Positions 19,752 through 27,881 of a stretch of 64,000 bases of DNA are shown here, in pieces. The notes under the pieces were generated by a model. It was not told where the DNA came from. It searched no databases and was given only the letters and a program-made list of their open reading frames with translations. Source of the DNA: Gammaproteobacteria bacterium (GTDB lineage: Bacteria; Pseudomonadota; Gammaproteobacteria; SZUA-229); contig JAOUNI010000007.1 of assembly GCA_029881035.1 (NCBI GenBank), positions 1 to 64,000 on the forward strand, written 5' to 3'. A program made the translations under genes and the position numbers. The first letter of the stretch is position 1; every line of letters begins with the position of its first letter.

Positions 19752-19776
19752 ATCAGATCTGCCAGTCAGATCTGGT
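19752..19776 (+). repeat. Tandem CAGATCTG palindromes upstream of ffh
   Basis: Two copies of the 8-bp palindrome CAGATCTG, each preceded by T, lie about 13 bp apart between the metallo-hydrolase stop and the ffh start. They can also pair into one hairpin. No T tract follows, so it is not an obvious terminator; it could be an operator. Confidence 0.5.
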
Positions 19777-19812
19777 GATTTAAACCCCATTAATTCAGAT
19801 TTTAGGTGAACC

Positions 19813-21189
19813 ATGTTTGACGGACTTAGTGAACGTCTGGCCTCTACCGCCCAGCGCTTGCGTGGGCAGGGCCGATTAACCGAAGCCAATATAGAAGATG
19901 CTCTTCGTGATGTGCGCCGTGCCCTGCTTGAGGCCGATGTCGCGCTGGTCATAGTGCGAAGTTTTATCGAAGAGGTTAAACAGCGTGCCCTGGGTAAGGA
20001 AGTACTGACCAGTCTGAAACCGGGTCAGGTTTTCATCAGCATTGTTCAGCAAGAGCTGGTCAAGGTCATGGGCGAGCAGAATGAAAAGCTCAACCTGGCT
20101 GTGCAGCCGCCTGCGGTTATTTTGATGGCGGGTCTGCAGGGTGCGGGTAAAACCACTACCGTCGCCAAACTGGCCAAACTGTTACAGGAGCGCGAGAAGA
20201 AGAAAACGCTGGTGGTCAGTTGTGATATTTACCGCCCAGCGGCGATCGAGCAGCTGAAAACGCTGGCGGCTCAGGTAGACACTGAGTTTTTCCCCAGTAG
20301 TATTGAACAAAAACCGACTGATATCGCCAGGGCAGCGGTAGCGTACGCACGTAATCATCATATCGATGTCGTGCTGGTAGATACCGCCGGCCGCCTGCAT
20401 ATTGATGCTGAAATGATGACCGAGATCCAGCAGATTCATGCTGCGGTCAATCCCATCGAAACCCTGTTCGTGGTCGATAGCATGACCGGTCAGGACGCCG
20501 CTAATACTGCCCGCGCCTTCGATGAGGCGCTGCCCTTAACCGGTGTGATACTGACCAAAACAGACGGTGATGCCCGTGGTGGCGCCGCCCTGTCGATTCG
20601 CCAGATTACGGGTAAGCCGATCAAGTTTATGGGTGCCGGTGAGAAGGTGGATGCACTTGAGCCATTCCATCCTGATCGCGTGGCTTCGCGTATTCTGGAT
20701 ATGGGTGATGTGCTGTCGCTGGTCGAAGAGGTGCATGCTAAGGTCGATCACGCCAAAGCGGAAAAACTGGCCAAAAAACTCAAGAAGGGTAAGAGCTTCG
20801 ACTTCAATGATCTCAAGGAGCAGTTCGAGCAAATGCAGAACATGGGTGGCATGAGTGGTTTGATCGATAAATTGCCGGGCATGGGTGGTATAGCCGACAA
20901 GATCAAAGATCAGGTCAATGACCGTGAAATCCGCCGCATGATCGCCATCGTCAACTCGATGACACCGAAAGAGCGCGCCTTCCCGGATATCATCAAAGGT
21001 TCACGCAAGCGGCGTATTGCCCAGGGCTGTGGTCTGCAGGTGCAGGATGTGAATCGCCTGATGAAGCAGCAATTACAGATGCGCAAGATGATGAAGAAGA
21101 TGTCCGGCGGCGGCATGGCGAAGATGATGCAGGCGATGAAAGGCAAGATGCCACCGGGGATGGGTGGACCTGGGGGAATGGGGTTTTAG
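19813..21189 (+). CDS. ffh: Signal recognition particle protein Ffh
   Basis: A 458-residue SRP GTPase that binds 4.5S RNA and signal sequences of membrane proteins. The N domain helix bundle is residues 1-95; the G domain has GLQGAGKTTTVAKLA (P loop), DTAGRLHID and TKTDGDARGGAAL; the methionine-rich M domain ends with MRKMMKKMSGGG and a Gly/Pro/Met tail. In most relatives rpsP follows directly; here two other genes intervene. Confidence 0.98.
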   Translation: MFDGLSERLASTAQRLRGQGRLTEANIEDALRDVRRALLEADVALVIVRSFIEEVKQRALGKEVLTSLKPGQVFISIVQQELVKVMGEQNEKLNLAVQPPAVILMAGLQGAGKTTTVAKLAKLLQEREKKKTLVVSCDIYRPAAIEQLKTLAAQVDTEFFPSSIEQKPTDIARAAVAYARNHHIDVVLVDTAGRLHIDAEMMTEIQQIHAAVNPIETLFVVDSMTGQDAANTARAFDEALPLTGVILTKTDGDARGGAALSIRQITGKPIKFMGAGEKVDALEPFHPDRVASRILDMGDVLSLVEEVHAKVDHAKAEKLAKKLKKGKSFDFNDLKEQFEQMQNMGGMSGLIDKLPGMGGIADKIKDQVNDREIRRMIAIVNSMTPKERAFPDIIKGSRKRRIAQGCGLQVQDVNRLMKQQLQMRKMMKKMSGGGMAKMMQAMKGKMPPGMGGPGGMGF

Positions 21190-21232
21190 ATTAAGTTTTG
21201 TTCAGAAAATAACCAAAGTTTAGCCTTACTAA

Positions 21233-24200
21233 TTAGGCGCTTCTTTTGCTTTTCCTGATAACAACCACCGTGCCGAAGGCGGTGAGCATTATGATGGCGG
21301 TAATCGGGTACTGCACTCCATAAACAACAGGTGTTAGCGCCCATTGGGTTAATATTTTCAGCGATTCGTGCCTGGATATCACATCTGCCACCGGTGGTGA
21401 CAGTCGGTAATAGGTCTTCACCAATAATCTCCCCAATGTATTGGTCAGAAGATATTCATCTCTGAATGCCCTCAATATTTTCACCTTGGGGGCAAGGTAG
21501 CTACCATAAGCGGCTGTAGCAATGAAGCAGCCACCGCCGTCTCCTGAGGGTGGGACATATTGGTATTTATATTGGAAAATGCCGGCACCTGAGGTGCCCG
21601 CGTAGAGGACATCTTTATCAGTTGGGTCAATTAACAGCGTACCAACCCAGATTGCATAATTATTGGCGATTAGTCCGGTGTTTATTGCAGACCAGTTAAC
21701 ACCACCGTCGACGCTTTTGAATACACCGCTATTAGGCGTGCCGGCATAAAGGATGGCAGGGTCATCAGCATCAATAACCAGGGCAGTAGGTGCTTCCCAT
21801 AAGCTATTATTATTAATAGTGATCCATGTGACTCCGCTATCGGTACTTTTAACTAGTACGCCGTATGGTGTTCCAGCGTATAGAGTAGATGATGTGACCG
21901 GATCCATCGTTAATGAGAAAATATTGCCGGAAATAATATTGCTCCAGTTAGTACCATAGTCCGTACTCTTGTAGAGCCCGCCAGCTCCATAAGCAGCACT
22001 TGCGGCGGCGTACACTATAGCGGGGTTTTCGGGGTCTATAACTATGTCAAAAAAACCATGGGTGGAGTTAATCAGGGACCAGTTTGCGCCGCCATCAATA
22101 CTCTTGTGTAGCCCAGCATGAGTCACACCGGCATAGAGTGTAGAAGGTGTTTTTGGGTCAATACTTAGTGTTAATACCCCTCCGCTGTAGTTGAGCCCAT
22201 TGTTAATGGTGAACCAGCTGCTGCCACCATCGATGCTCTTGCGTAGCCCATCGCTAATGGCATAAAGCGTCGTCGGGGTCACAGGGTCGATGATCTCGAC
22301 AGAACCGTTTCTCAGGGCATTATTGATGTTGAGCCAGTTGGTGCCACCATTGGTGCTTTTGAATACGCCAGTTGCGGAGCTGGTGAGAGTGGCGCTTGCG
22401 TACAGGGTAGTTGGCGTAACCGGGTCAATGGCCAGGACTTGTACATGGGGTGTTGTTGTATCTATGCCACTATTAAGGTTGGTCCAGCTGCTGCCACCAT
22501 CAGTGCTCTTTGATATTCCCCCGCTGTCGCTGCCAGCATAAAGGGTATTTGGAGTGTTGTAGTCTATGACAAGACTATTGATATTCCCGTAAGTGAGTCC
22601 GGTGATGGCCCAGTTAGCACCACTATCGGTGCTCTTGAATAAACCAGCAAGCGAGCTGGTGTATATCGTGCTCGGTGTAACAGGGTCAATGGTGAGACTT
22701 TTAATTTGCGTGTCGGTCAGGCCTGAATTGATCTGAGCCCAGTTAGCGCCACTATCGATGCTCTTGAATATACCGCCAGAGCCTGTGCTTGCATAAATAG
22801 TGCTCGGAGCCACAGGGTCAATGATCAGATGTTTTATATCTGGGAAGTTCAGACCGTTGCTGGTGTCAATGATGTTCCAGCTATTGCCACCATCGGTGCT
22901 TTTGAATGCCCAGCTGGAGGTGCCGGCATATAGAGTGTCTGGTGAGCCTGGATTAATTGCCAGGCTTTTGACCCGTGTGTCAGTCAGGCCGATACTGGTG
23001 GTTGACCAGAAAGCGCCACCATTAGTGCTTTTGAATATGCCATCAAAGGTGCCGGCGTAAAGGGTGGTCGGAGTAGCGGGATCAATAGCCAGACTTGTGA
23101 TATCAGTACTGGTCAGGCCGTTGTTTACGGTAGACCAGCTAACGCCACCATTGGTACTTTTGAATATTCCGCCCCCGGTCGTACCTGCGTAAAACGTCGT
23201 TGGGGTGACAGGGTCGACGGCAAGACATCTCACATCGGAAAAAGTTAAGCCTGCCTTGACTGACGACCAGCTGGCGCCGTTGTCGATACTTTTGAATGGG
23301 CCGTCATCTGTGCCAGTGTAAAACGTAGTTGGGACGGCAGGGTCTGAGATCAGTGTGGAAATAAATAGATGGTGCAGACCGTTGTTGATAGCGAACCAAC
23401 TAGCACCACTGTTGGCGGTTTTGAAGGCTCCACCGCCTGTTGTGCCTGTGTACAGAATGTTGGGGTCAACTGGGTCAATGGCAATGCTTCTTATGCCTAT
23501 ATTAGTCAGGCCCGTCGTATTGATTGCAGACCAGTTAGCGCCGCTATCCGTGCTTTTGAATATGCCGCCAACTAGTGTTCCAGCATAAAGCGTTGTAGGT
23601 ATGGTCGGGTCAATTGCGATACTTGTTATGTAAGTCTGGCTCAGGCCGTTATTGATAGCTGTCCAGCTCGCGCCACCATCGGTGGTTTTGAATACGCCGC
23701 CATACTCAGTGCCAACGTAAAGTGTCGTTGGCGTGACTGGATCAATGGTCAGGGCCTTTATAGTTTTGTTGGTAAGACCGGTATTGGTAGCAGTCCAGTT
23801 TGCACCACCATCAGTGCTTTTGAATATGCCTCCTCCGAAATCTATTGCAGCATAAAGAATTGTGGGTGTGGCGGGGTTAATAGCTAGCTTCTTGATGTAA
23901 TTGCTGCTTAGTCCATTATTTATGGCTGTCCAGTTTGCACCGCCATCGGTGCTTTTGAGTATGCCCTGATTTTCTGTTCCCGCGTAGAGGGTGGATGTCG
24001 TAGCAGGATTAATGACTAGAGACCGGGTAGAGATGTGGTTATTGATGAGCGTCCAGCTTGCGCCACCATCGGTACTTTTGAATGCACCATTATATTTGGC
24101 GACATACAGGGTGGTTGTGACCGATGGGTCAATAGCTATATCTCGAATACCAGTGACGCCACCTGGATAAAGATTGCCTATTCCGTTACTAATTGCAGAC

Positions 24201-24418
24201 CAGCCTGCGCCACCATCAGTACTTTTGAATACGCCGCCATTTGTCAATCCTGCGTAGATGGTGGATGTTGAGAAAGGATCAATGGTCAGAGCCTCAATAG
24301 TGCCACCGGGTGGGCCAGTGCTGGTCCATTTATTTATACCGGCAGAGGACTCAGTGGGTATTAATATATCCATCAAAACCAAAACAGTAAACAAACAAAT
24401 CAGAGTTTGTTTTTTCAT
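21233..24418 (-). CDS. Secreted beta-propeller repeat protein with CFI-box C-terminal tail
   Basis: A 1061-residue protein with a signal peptide ([20 protein letters not shown], cleavage near ESSAG). Residues about 40-955 are 21 repeats of about 43 residues, each of the form [31 protein letters not shown], the BNR/sortilin type of propeller blade. Twenty-one fits three seven-bladed propellers; the last repeat lacks the STDGG.W half. Then comes [19 protein letters not shown], the CFI-box of the CFI-box-CTERM family, and two to three hydrophobic stretches ending in a positively charged tail (VIRKSKRSA), like a membrane-anchoring or sorting signal. Expected location is the cell surface or periplasm. 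No catalytic residues are visible. It lies between ffh and a glycosyltransferase gene. Confidence 0.88.
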   Translation of the reverse strand: MKKQTLICLFTVLVLMDILIPTESSAGINKWTSTGPPGGTIEALTIDPFSTSTIYAGLTNGGVFKSTDGGAGWSAISNGIGNLYPGGVTGIRDIAIDPSVTTTLYVAKYNGAFKSTDGGASWTLINNHISTRSLVINPATTSTLYAGTENQGILKSTDGGANWTAINNGLSSNYIKKLAINPATPTILYAAIDFGGGIFKSTDGGANWTATNTGLTNKTIKALTIDPVTPTTLYVGTEYGGVFKTTDGGASWTAINNGLSQTYITSIAIDPTIPTTLYAGTLVGGIFKSTDSGANWSAINTTGLTNIGIRSIAIDPVDPNILYTGTTGGGAFKTANSGASWFAINNGLHHLFISTLISDPAVPTTFYTGTDDGPFKSIDNGASWSSVKAGLTFSDVRCLAVDPVTPTTFYAGTTGGGIFKSTNGGVSWSTVNNGLTSTDITSLAIDPATPTTLYAGTFDGIFKSTNGGAFWSTTSIGLTDTRVKSLAINPGSPDTLYAGTSSWAFKSTDGGNSWNIIDTSNGLNFPDIKHLIIDPVAPSTIYASTGSGGIFKSIDSGANWAQINSGLTDTQIKSLTIDPVTPSTIYTSSLAGLFKSTDSGANWAITGLTYGNINSLVIDYNTPNTLYAGSDSGGISKSTDGGSSWTNLNSGIDTTTPHVQVLAIDPVTPTTLYASATLTSSATGVFKSTNGGTNWLNINNALRNGSVEIIDPVTPTTLYAISDGLRKSIDGGSSWFTINNGLNYSGGVLTLSIDPKTPSTLYAGVTHAGLHKSIDGGANWSLINSTHGFFDIVIDPENPAIVYAAASAAYGAGGLYKSTDYGTNWSNIISGNIFSLTMDPVTSSTLYAGTPYGVLVKSTDSGVTWITINNNSLWEAPTALVIDADDPAILYAGTPNSGVFKSVDGGVNWSAINTGLIANNYAIWVGTLLIDPTDKDVLYAGTSGAGIFQYKYQYVPPSGDGGGCFIATAAYGSYLAPKVKILRAFRDEYLLTNTLGRLLVKTYYRLSPPVADVISRHESLKILTQWALTPVVYGVQYPITAIIMLTAFGTVVVIRKSKRSA

Positions 24419-24540
24419 ATTTGCCCACTCCTCAGTTAATAATATGCTTCCTAACTAAGGGAAATCAAGGTTACGTTTCATGTGTTGAGTTATTAATGAA
24501 ATGCTGAATTTATAGTGAATTTGGGAATGCTAGTAAACGC

Positions 24541-24546
24541 TATAAT
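24541..24546 (+). promoter_or_regulatory. -10 element placing the transcript start at the glycosyltransferase ATG
   Basis: TATAAT at 24541-24546 ends six bases before the ATG at 24553. A start site seven bases after the -10 would be the A of the ATG, giving a leaderless mRNA; no Shine-Dalgarno is present. The -35 region is poor (TTGGGA at spacing 14). Confidence 0.45.
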
Positions 24547-24552
24547 TAGCGC

Positions 24553-25563
24553 ATGAACGCTCAACTTGCTGTCCTGCTGCCTTTCTATAATTCTGCTTCC
24601 ACTCTGGTAGAAACCCTCGACTCCATTCTGGCTCAAACTTTCCAGGACTTCGTACTGATTGCGGTGGATGACGGTAGCACCGACAATTCCTGCGACATCG
24701 TGCGTGACTACATGAAACAGGATAATCGTATCGAACTACTGCAAATGGAACATCAGGGTGTGGTCGGTGCAATGAACCATGCAATGGATAACTGTACGGC
24801 CCCCGTTTGTGCGCGCATGGACGCCGATGACATCATGGCACCCGAGCGGCTGGCGTTACAGTTCGATTATTTGCAGGCGAACCCTGATATTGCACTGGTT
24901 GGCAGCCGCGTGCGGGTATTTCCGGAAGAAATCATCCAGGATGGCTTCCACGAATACATCCGCTGGCAGAATGACTGCATTACACCGCAGCAGATTGCGG
25001 ACAATATTTATGTCGAGCTGCCGATTGTCAATCCTTCTATCTGTTTTCGTCGTGAGCTGGTGCTGGGTGTGGGTGGCTATCATGATGGTGATTTTCCTGA
25101 GGATTATGAATTGCTGCTACGATTGCATCAATATGGTTATCAAATGGCGAAGCTGCCTGATGTGCTGTTGCACTGGCGCGACGGTGATGATCGCCTGACT
25201 CGTACTGATCAGCGTTATTCACGTGCTGCATTTGATCGGATTCGTGCAGTTTATCTGGCAAAAGATCCTCGTTTGCAGCAGGGGCGACCAATTGCCTACT
25301 GGGGAGCCGGACGTGCTACACGTAGACGTACGGAACATCTTATTAGTCATGGTCATATGCCGCATGTCTGGATCGATATTGATCCGAGTAAAATAGGCAA
25401 GATTTATCAGGGTGCGGAGGTGGTGGCGCCGCACTGGCTGGAACAGGGCGAAAAGCCGTTTGTGCTCAGTTATGTCAGCAATCATGGCGCTCAGGCGCTG
25501 ATTGCTCGTGATCTTGAGGGTAGAGGATATCGCAAAGGCATTGATTATTTGATGGTGGGGTGA
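24553..25563 (+). CDS. Family 2 glycosyltransferase with C-terminal Rossmann-like extension
   Basis: A 336-residue cytoplasmic enzyme. Residues 1-230 are a GT-A fold: AVLLPFYNSASTLVETLDSIL, nucleotide-binding VDDGSTDNS, and the metal DxD-type MDADDIMAPERL; FPEDYELLLRLH matches the acceptor-side ED motif of GT2. The last 90 residues begin IAYWGAGRATRRRTEHL, a glycine-rich loop like the C-terminal Rossmann-like domain found in some sugar-modifying enzymes. The sugar and acceptor are unknown. It stands alone, with no polysaccharide genes around it except the propeller protein on the other strand. Confidence 0.9.
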   Translation: MNAQLAVLLPFYNSASTLVETLDSILAQTFQDFVLIAVDDGSTDNSCDIVRDYMKQDNRIELLQMEHQGVVGAMNHAMDNCTAPVCARMDADDIMAPERLALQFDYLQANPDIALVGSRVRVFPEEIIQDGFHEYIRWQNDCITPQQIADNIYVELPIVNPSICFRRELVLGVGGYHDGDFPEDYELLLRLHQYGYQMAKLPDVLLHWRDGDDRLTRTDQRYSRAAFDRIRAVYLAKDPRLQQGRPIAYWGAGRATRRRTEHLISHGHMPHVWIDIDPSKIGKIYQGAEVVAPHWLEQGEKPFVLSYVSNHGAQALIARDLEGRGYRKGIDYLMVG

Positions 25564-25660
25564 CCGGGTTCGGTTCCTGCGGCCTTGTCAGGAGTTCAGG
25601 TTCTCATAAATCAATGAGATAGCGATGGTGGCCGAGGTCTATTTTTTGCTCATATAGAAG

Positions 25661-25689
25661 TTCCATATTGTTTTGAAATAACGTAGAAT
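25661..25689 (+). promoter_or_regulatory. Possible rpsP promoter with GC-rich discriminator
   Basis: TAGAAT (25684-25689) lies 17 bases after TTCCAT (a weak -35). It is followed by ACGCGGCTCGC, a GC-rich discriminator as in stringently controlled ribosomal promoters. It lies about 65 bases before rpsP. Confidence 0.35.
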
Positions 25690-25756
25690 ACGCGGCTCGC
25701 TGAGGGCTGGTATTTATTTGGCGGCCTTTTAACTGATATATATTAGAGATTTACAC

Positions 25757-26011
25757 ATGGTAACGATTCGTTTATCCAGAGGCGGCAGCAAGAAGAAGCC
25801 GTTCTATCATTTTGATGTTAAAGATTCTCGTCGTTCACGCGATGGTCGTTATATCGAACGTTTGGGTTTTTTCAACCCAGGTGCTCGTGGCGGTGAAGAG
25901 CGTCTGATGGTTGATCTTGAGCGCGTTGCGCACTGGTCAGGTGTTGGCGCACAGACATCCGATCGTGTAGCTAGTCTGCTTGTAGAGGCTCGTAAAAACG
26001 TAGCCGCTTGA
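25757..26011 (+). CDS. rpsP: 30S ribosomal protein S16
   Basis: An 84-residue ribosomal protein of the small subunit, with [19 protein letters not shown] and [13 protein letters not shown], the S16 signature. It is the first gene of the conserved rpsP-rimM-trmD-rplS operon. The start ATG is at 25757 after GAGATTTACAC. Confidence 0.98.
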   Translation: MVTIRLSRGGSKKKPFYHFDVKDSRRSRDGRYIERLGFFNPGARGGEERLMVDLERVAHWSGVGAQTSDRVASLLVEARKNVAA

Positions 26012-26032
26012 TTTATAAGTATTTTCTGATTC

Positions 26033-26557
26033 GTGTTGGAGAATAATGAGAAGATACTTGTAGGTAAAATTAGCGGCCTTCACGGAGTGAAGGGCTGGGT
26101 TAAAGTATTTTCGGATACCGATCCAAGAGATGGAATCACAAAATACAGGTCCTGGCTTTTACAGCTTCCCAACGCCAATGCAGGGCAATGGTGTGAGATC
26201 AAGCTAGAAGGGGGGCGTAGTCAGGCTAAAACGGTGATTGCCAAGCTTGAAGGTTATGATGACAGGGATGAGGCTATGCAGTTGGTTGGAGCGCGTATCG
26301 CGATTAACCCTGATCAGCTAAAACCTCTGGATGAAGATGAATTTTACTGGCGAGACCTGATTGGTCTGCGCGTAGTCAACCAGCAGAATATTGAGCTGGG
26401 AGTGGTAGATAGATTATTTGAGACTGGTGCAAATGATGTGCTGGTCGTTAAAGATGAGACGCAGGAGCGACTGATTCCATGGACACTGGGGTATGCGGTG
26501 CTTGAAGTTGATACCGAGCAGGGCGTTATTCAGGTTGACTGGGACGAAGATTTTTAA
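26033..26557 (+). CDS. rimM: Ribosome maturation factor RimM
   Basis: A protein of about 174 residues needed for 16S rRNA maturation in the 30S head. KILVGKISGLHGVKGWVKVFSDTDP is the RimM N-terminal domain; the PRC-barrel domain follows from about residue 100 (EDEFYWRDLIGLRVVN). There is no in-frame ATG near the start, so GTG 26033 or TTG 26036 must be used. A GGAG at 26038-26041 serves only an out-of-frame ATG (26046) which opens a five-codon frame. See the finding. Confidence 0.9.
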   Translation: MLENNEKILVGKISGLHGVKGWVKVFSDTDPRDGITKYRSWLLQLPNANAGQWCEIKLEGGRSQAKTVIAKLEGYDDRDEAMQLVGARIAINPDQLKPLDEDEFYWRDLIGLRVVNQQNIELGVVDRLFETGANDVLVVKDETQERLIPWTLGYAVLEVDTEQGVIQVDWDEDF

Positions 26558-26588
26558 AGATTGAAAGTTGGTGAAACGAGGTACGATC

Positions 26589-27347
26589 ATGCATTTTCAT
26601 GTCATTACCTTGTTCCCCGAAATGATCGAACAGATGTGTGAATTCGGCATTTTGGGGCGGGCCATCAAACGGGGCATTGTTAAGCTCAGTTGCTGGAACC
26701 CGAGGGACTTCACGCAGGATCGCCATCGTACTGTCGATGACCGGCCTTACGGTGGTGGTCCCGGAATGCTGATGAAAGTACAGCCGCTGGTGGATGCAAT
26801 CAACGCAGCCAAACAACAGGCTGGAGAAGAAGCCAGAGTGATCTATCTCAGTCCGCAAGGGCAGCTTCTGAATCAGCAGGCAGTCATGAAAATGGCTGAG
26901 AAGCCCGAACAGAAGCAGTTGATTTTGATTGCCGGCCGTTATGAAGGCATCGACGAGCGCTTGATCAAGCAGTGTGTCGATGAGGAATGGTCAGTCGGTG
27001 ATTATGTGCTCAGCGGTGGTGAAATGCCCGCTTTGATAGTTATAGATGCCGTCGCAAGGATGTTGCCGGATGTTCTGGGTGATGCAGATTCTGCGCAACA
27101 GGACTCGTTCATGGAAGGGCTGCTGGATTGCCCGCACTATACGCGACCGGAGGAAGTGAATGGTCAGGCGGTGCCGGAAGTTTTGTTAGGCGGAGATCAT
27201 AAAGCAATTGATCGTTGGCGAAAGAAGCAGGCACTGGGAAGAACCTGGTTGCGTCGGCCGGATTTACTGGACAAGCTGCAACTGAACGATGAGCAAAAAC
27301 AATGGTTGGCCGAGTTTCAGCAGGAACACGAACAATCTGAACACTGA
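26589..27347 (+). CDS. trmD: tRNA (guanine-N1-)-methyltransferase TrmD
   Basis: A protein of about 252 residues that methylates G37 of tRNAs, preventing frameshifting. [15 protein letters not shown] is the family N-terminus; [13 protein letters not shown] and the trefoil-knot AdoMet site ([24 protein letters not shown]) are intact. I chose ATG 26589 with GAGG seven bases upstream, not the upstream TTG/GTG of the track ORF. Confidence 0.97.
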   Translation: MHFHVITLFPEMIEQMCEFGILGRAIKRGIVKLSCWNPRDFTQDRHRTVDDRPYGGGPGMLMKVQPLVDAINAAKQQAGEEARVIYLSPQGQLLNQQAVMKMAEKPEQKQLILIAGRYEGIDERLIKQCVDEEWSVGDYVLSGGEMPALIVIDAVARMLPDVLGDADSAQQDSFMEGLLDCPHYTRPEEVNGQAVPEVLLGGDHKAIDRWRKKQALGRTWLRRPDLLDKLQLNDEQKQWLAEFQQEHEQSEH

Positions 27348-27419
27348 ATTTTTGATTTAAATAGAGCAACGCCTAGCAGGTGTCGCCGAATAGCGGAAAA
27401 GAACGCGGAGTAAAAAATT

Positions 27420-27764
27420 ATGAGCAATATTATTCAACAGCTCGAACAGGAACAAATGGGTCGTGAACTTCCACACTTCTCTCCAGGTGACACTGTCGTT
27501 GTTCAGGTACGTGTACAGGAAGGTGATCGTGAGCGTTTACAGGCTTTCGAGGGCATTTGTATCGCCAAACGTAACCGTGGCATGAATTCAGCATTCACCG
27601 TCCGTAAAATTTCTCACGGTGAAGGCGTAGAGCGTGTTTTCCAGTCTTACAGCCATGGTGTTGCCGGTGTTGAAGTCAAACGTCGCGGTAAAGTACGTCG
27701 TGCCAAACTGTACTACCTGCGTGGACTGACTGGAAAGGCGGCACGCATCAAGGAAAAATTGTAA
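27420..27764 (+). CDS. rplS: 50S ribosomal protein L19
   Basis: A 114-residue protein at the 30S-50S interface. [26 protein letters not shown] and [22 protein letters not shown] are the L19 signatures. It closes the rpsP operon and is followed by a strong terminator. Confidence 0.98.
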   Translation: MSNIIQQLEQEQMGRELPHFSPGDTVVVQVRVQEGDRERLQAFEGICIAKRNRGMNSAFTVRKISHGEGVERVFQSYSHGVAGVEVKRRGKVRRAKLYYLRGLTGKAARIKEKL

Positions 27765-27795
27765 GCCGTTACAGGTCTGCAATAGATTCCAGTTA

Positions 27796-27827
27796 TCAGT
27801 GGCCCTCTTCAGGGCCACTTTTTTTGC
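27796..27827 (+). terminator. Terminator after rplS
   Basis: Hairpin AGTGGCCCT/CTTC/AGGGCCACT with a UUCG-like tetraloop and a run of seven Ts. It ends the rpsP-rimM-trmD-rplS operon. Confidence 0.93.
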
Positions 27828-27881
27828 CCGTGTATTATTGATCTGGGGAAATATTTTTTGCGGCGGAGTAAACTGCGACTT

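Noticed and set aside
21753-24271. Several plus-strand ORFs over the propeller gene (e.g. 22290-22541, 23355-23588)
   Set aside because: They repeat in step with the propeller blades and are antisense images of the repeat.
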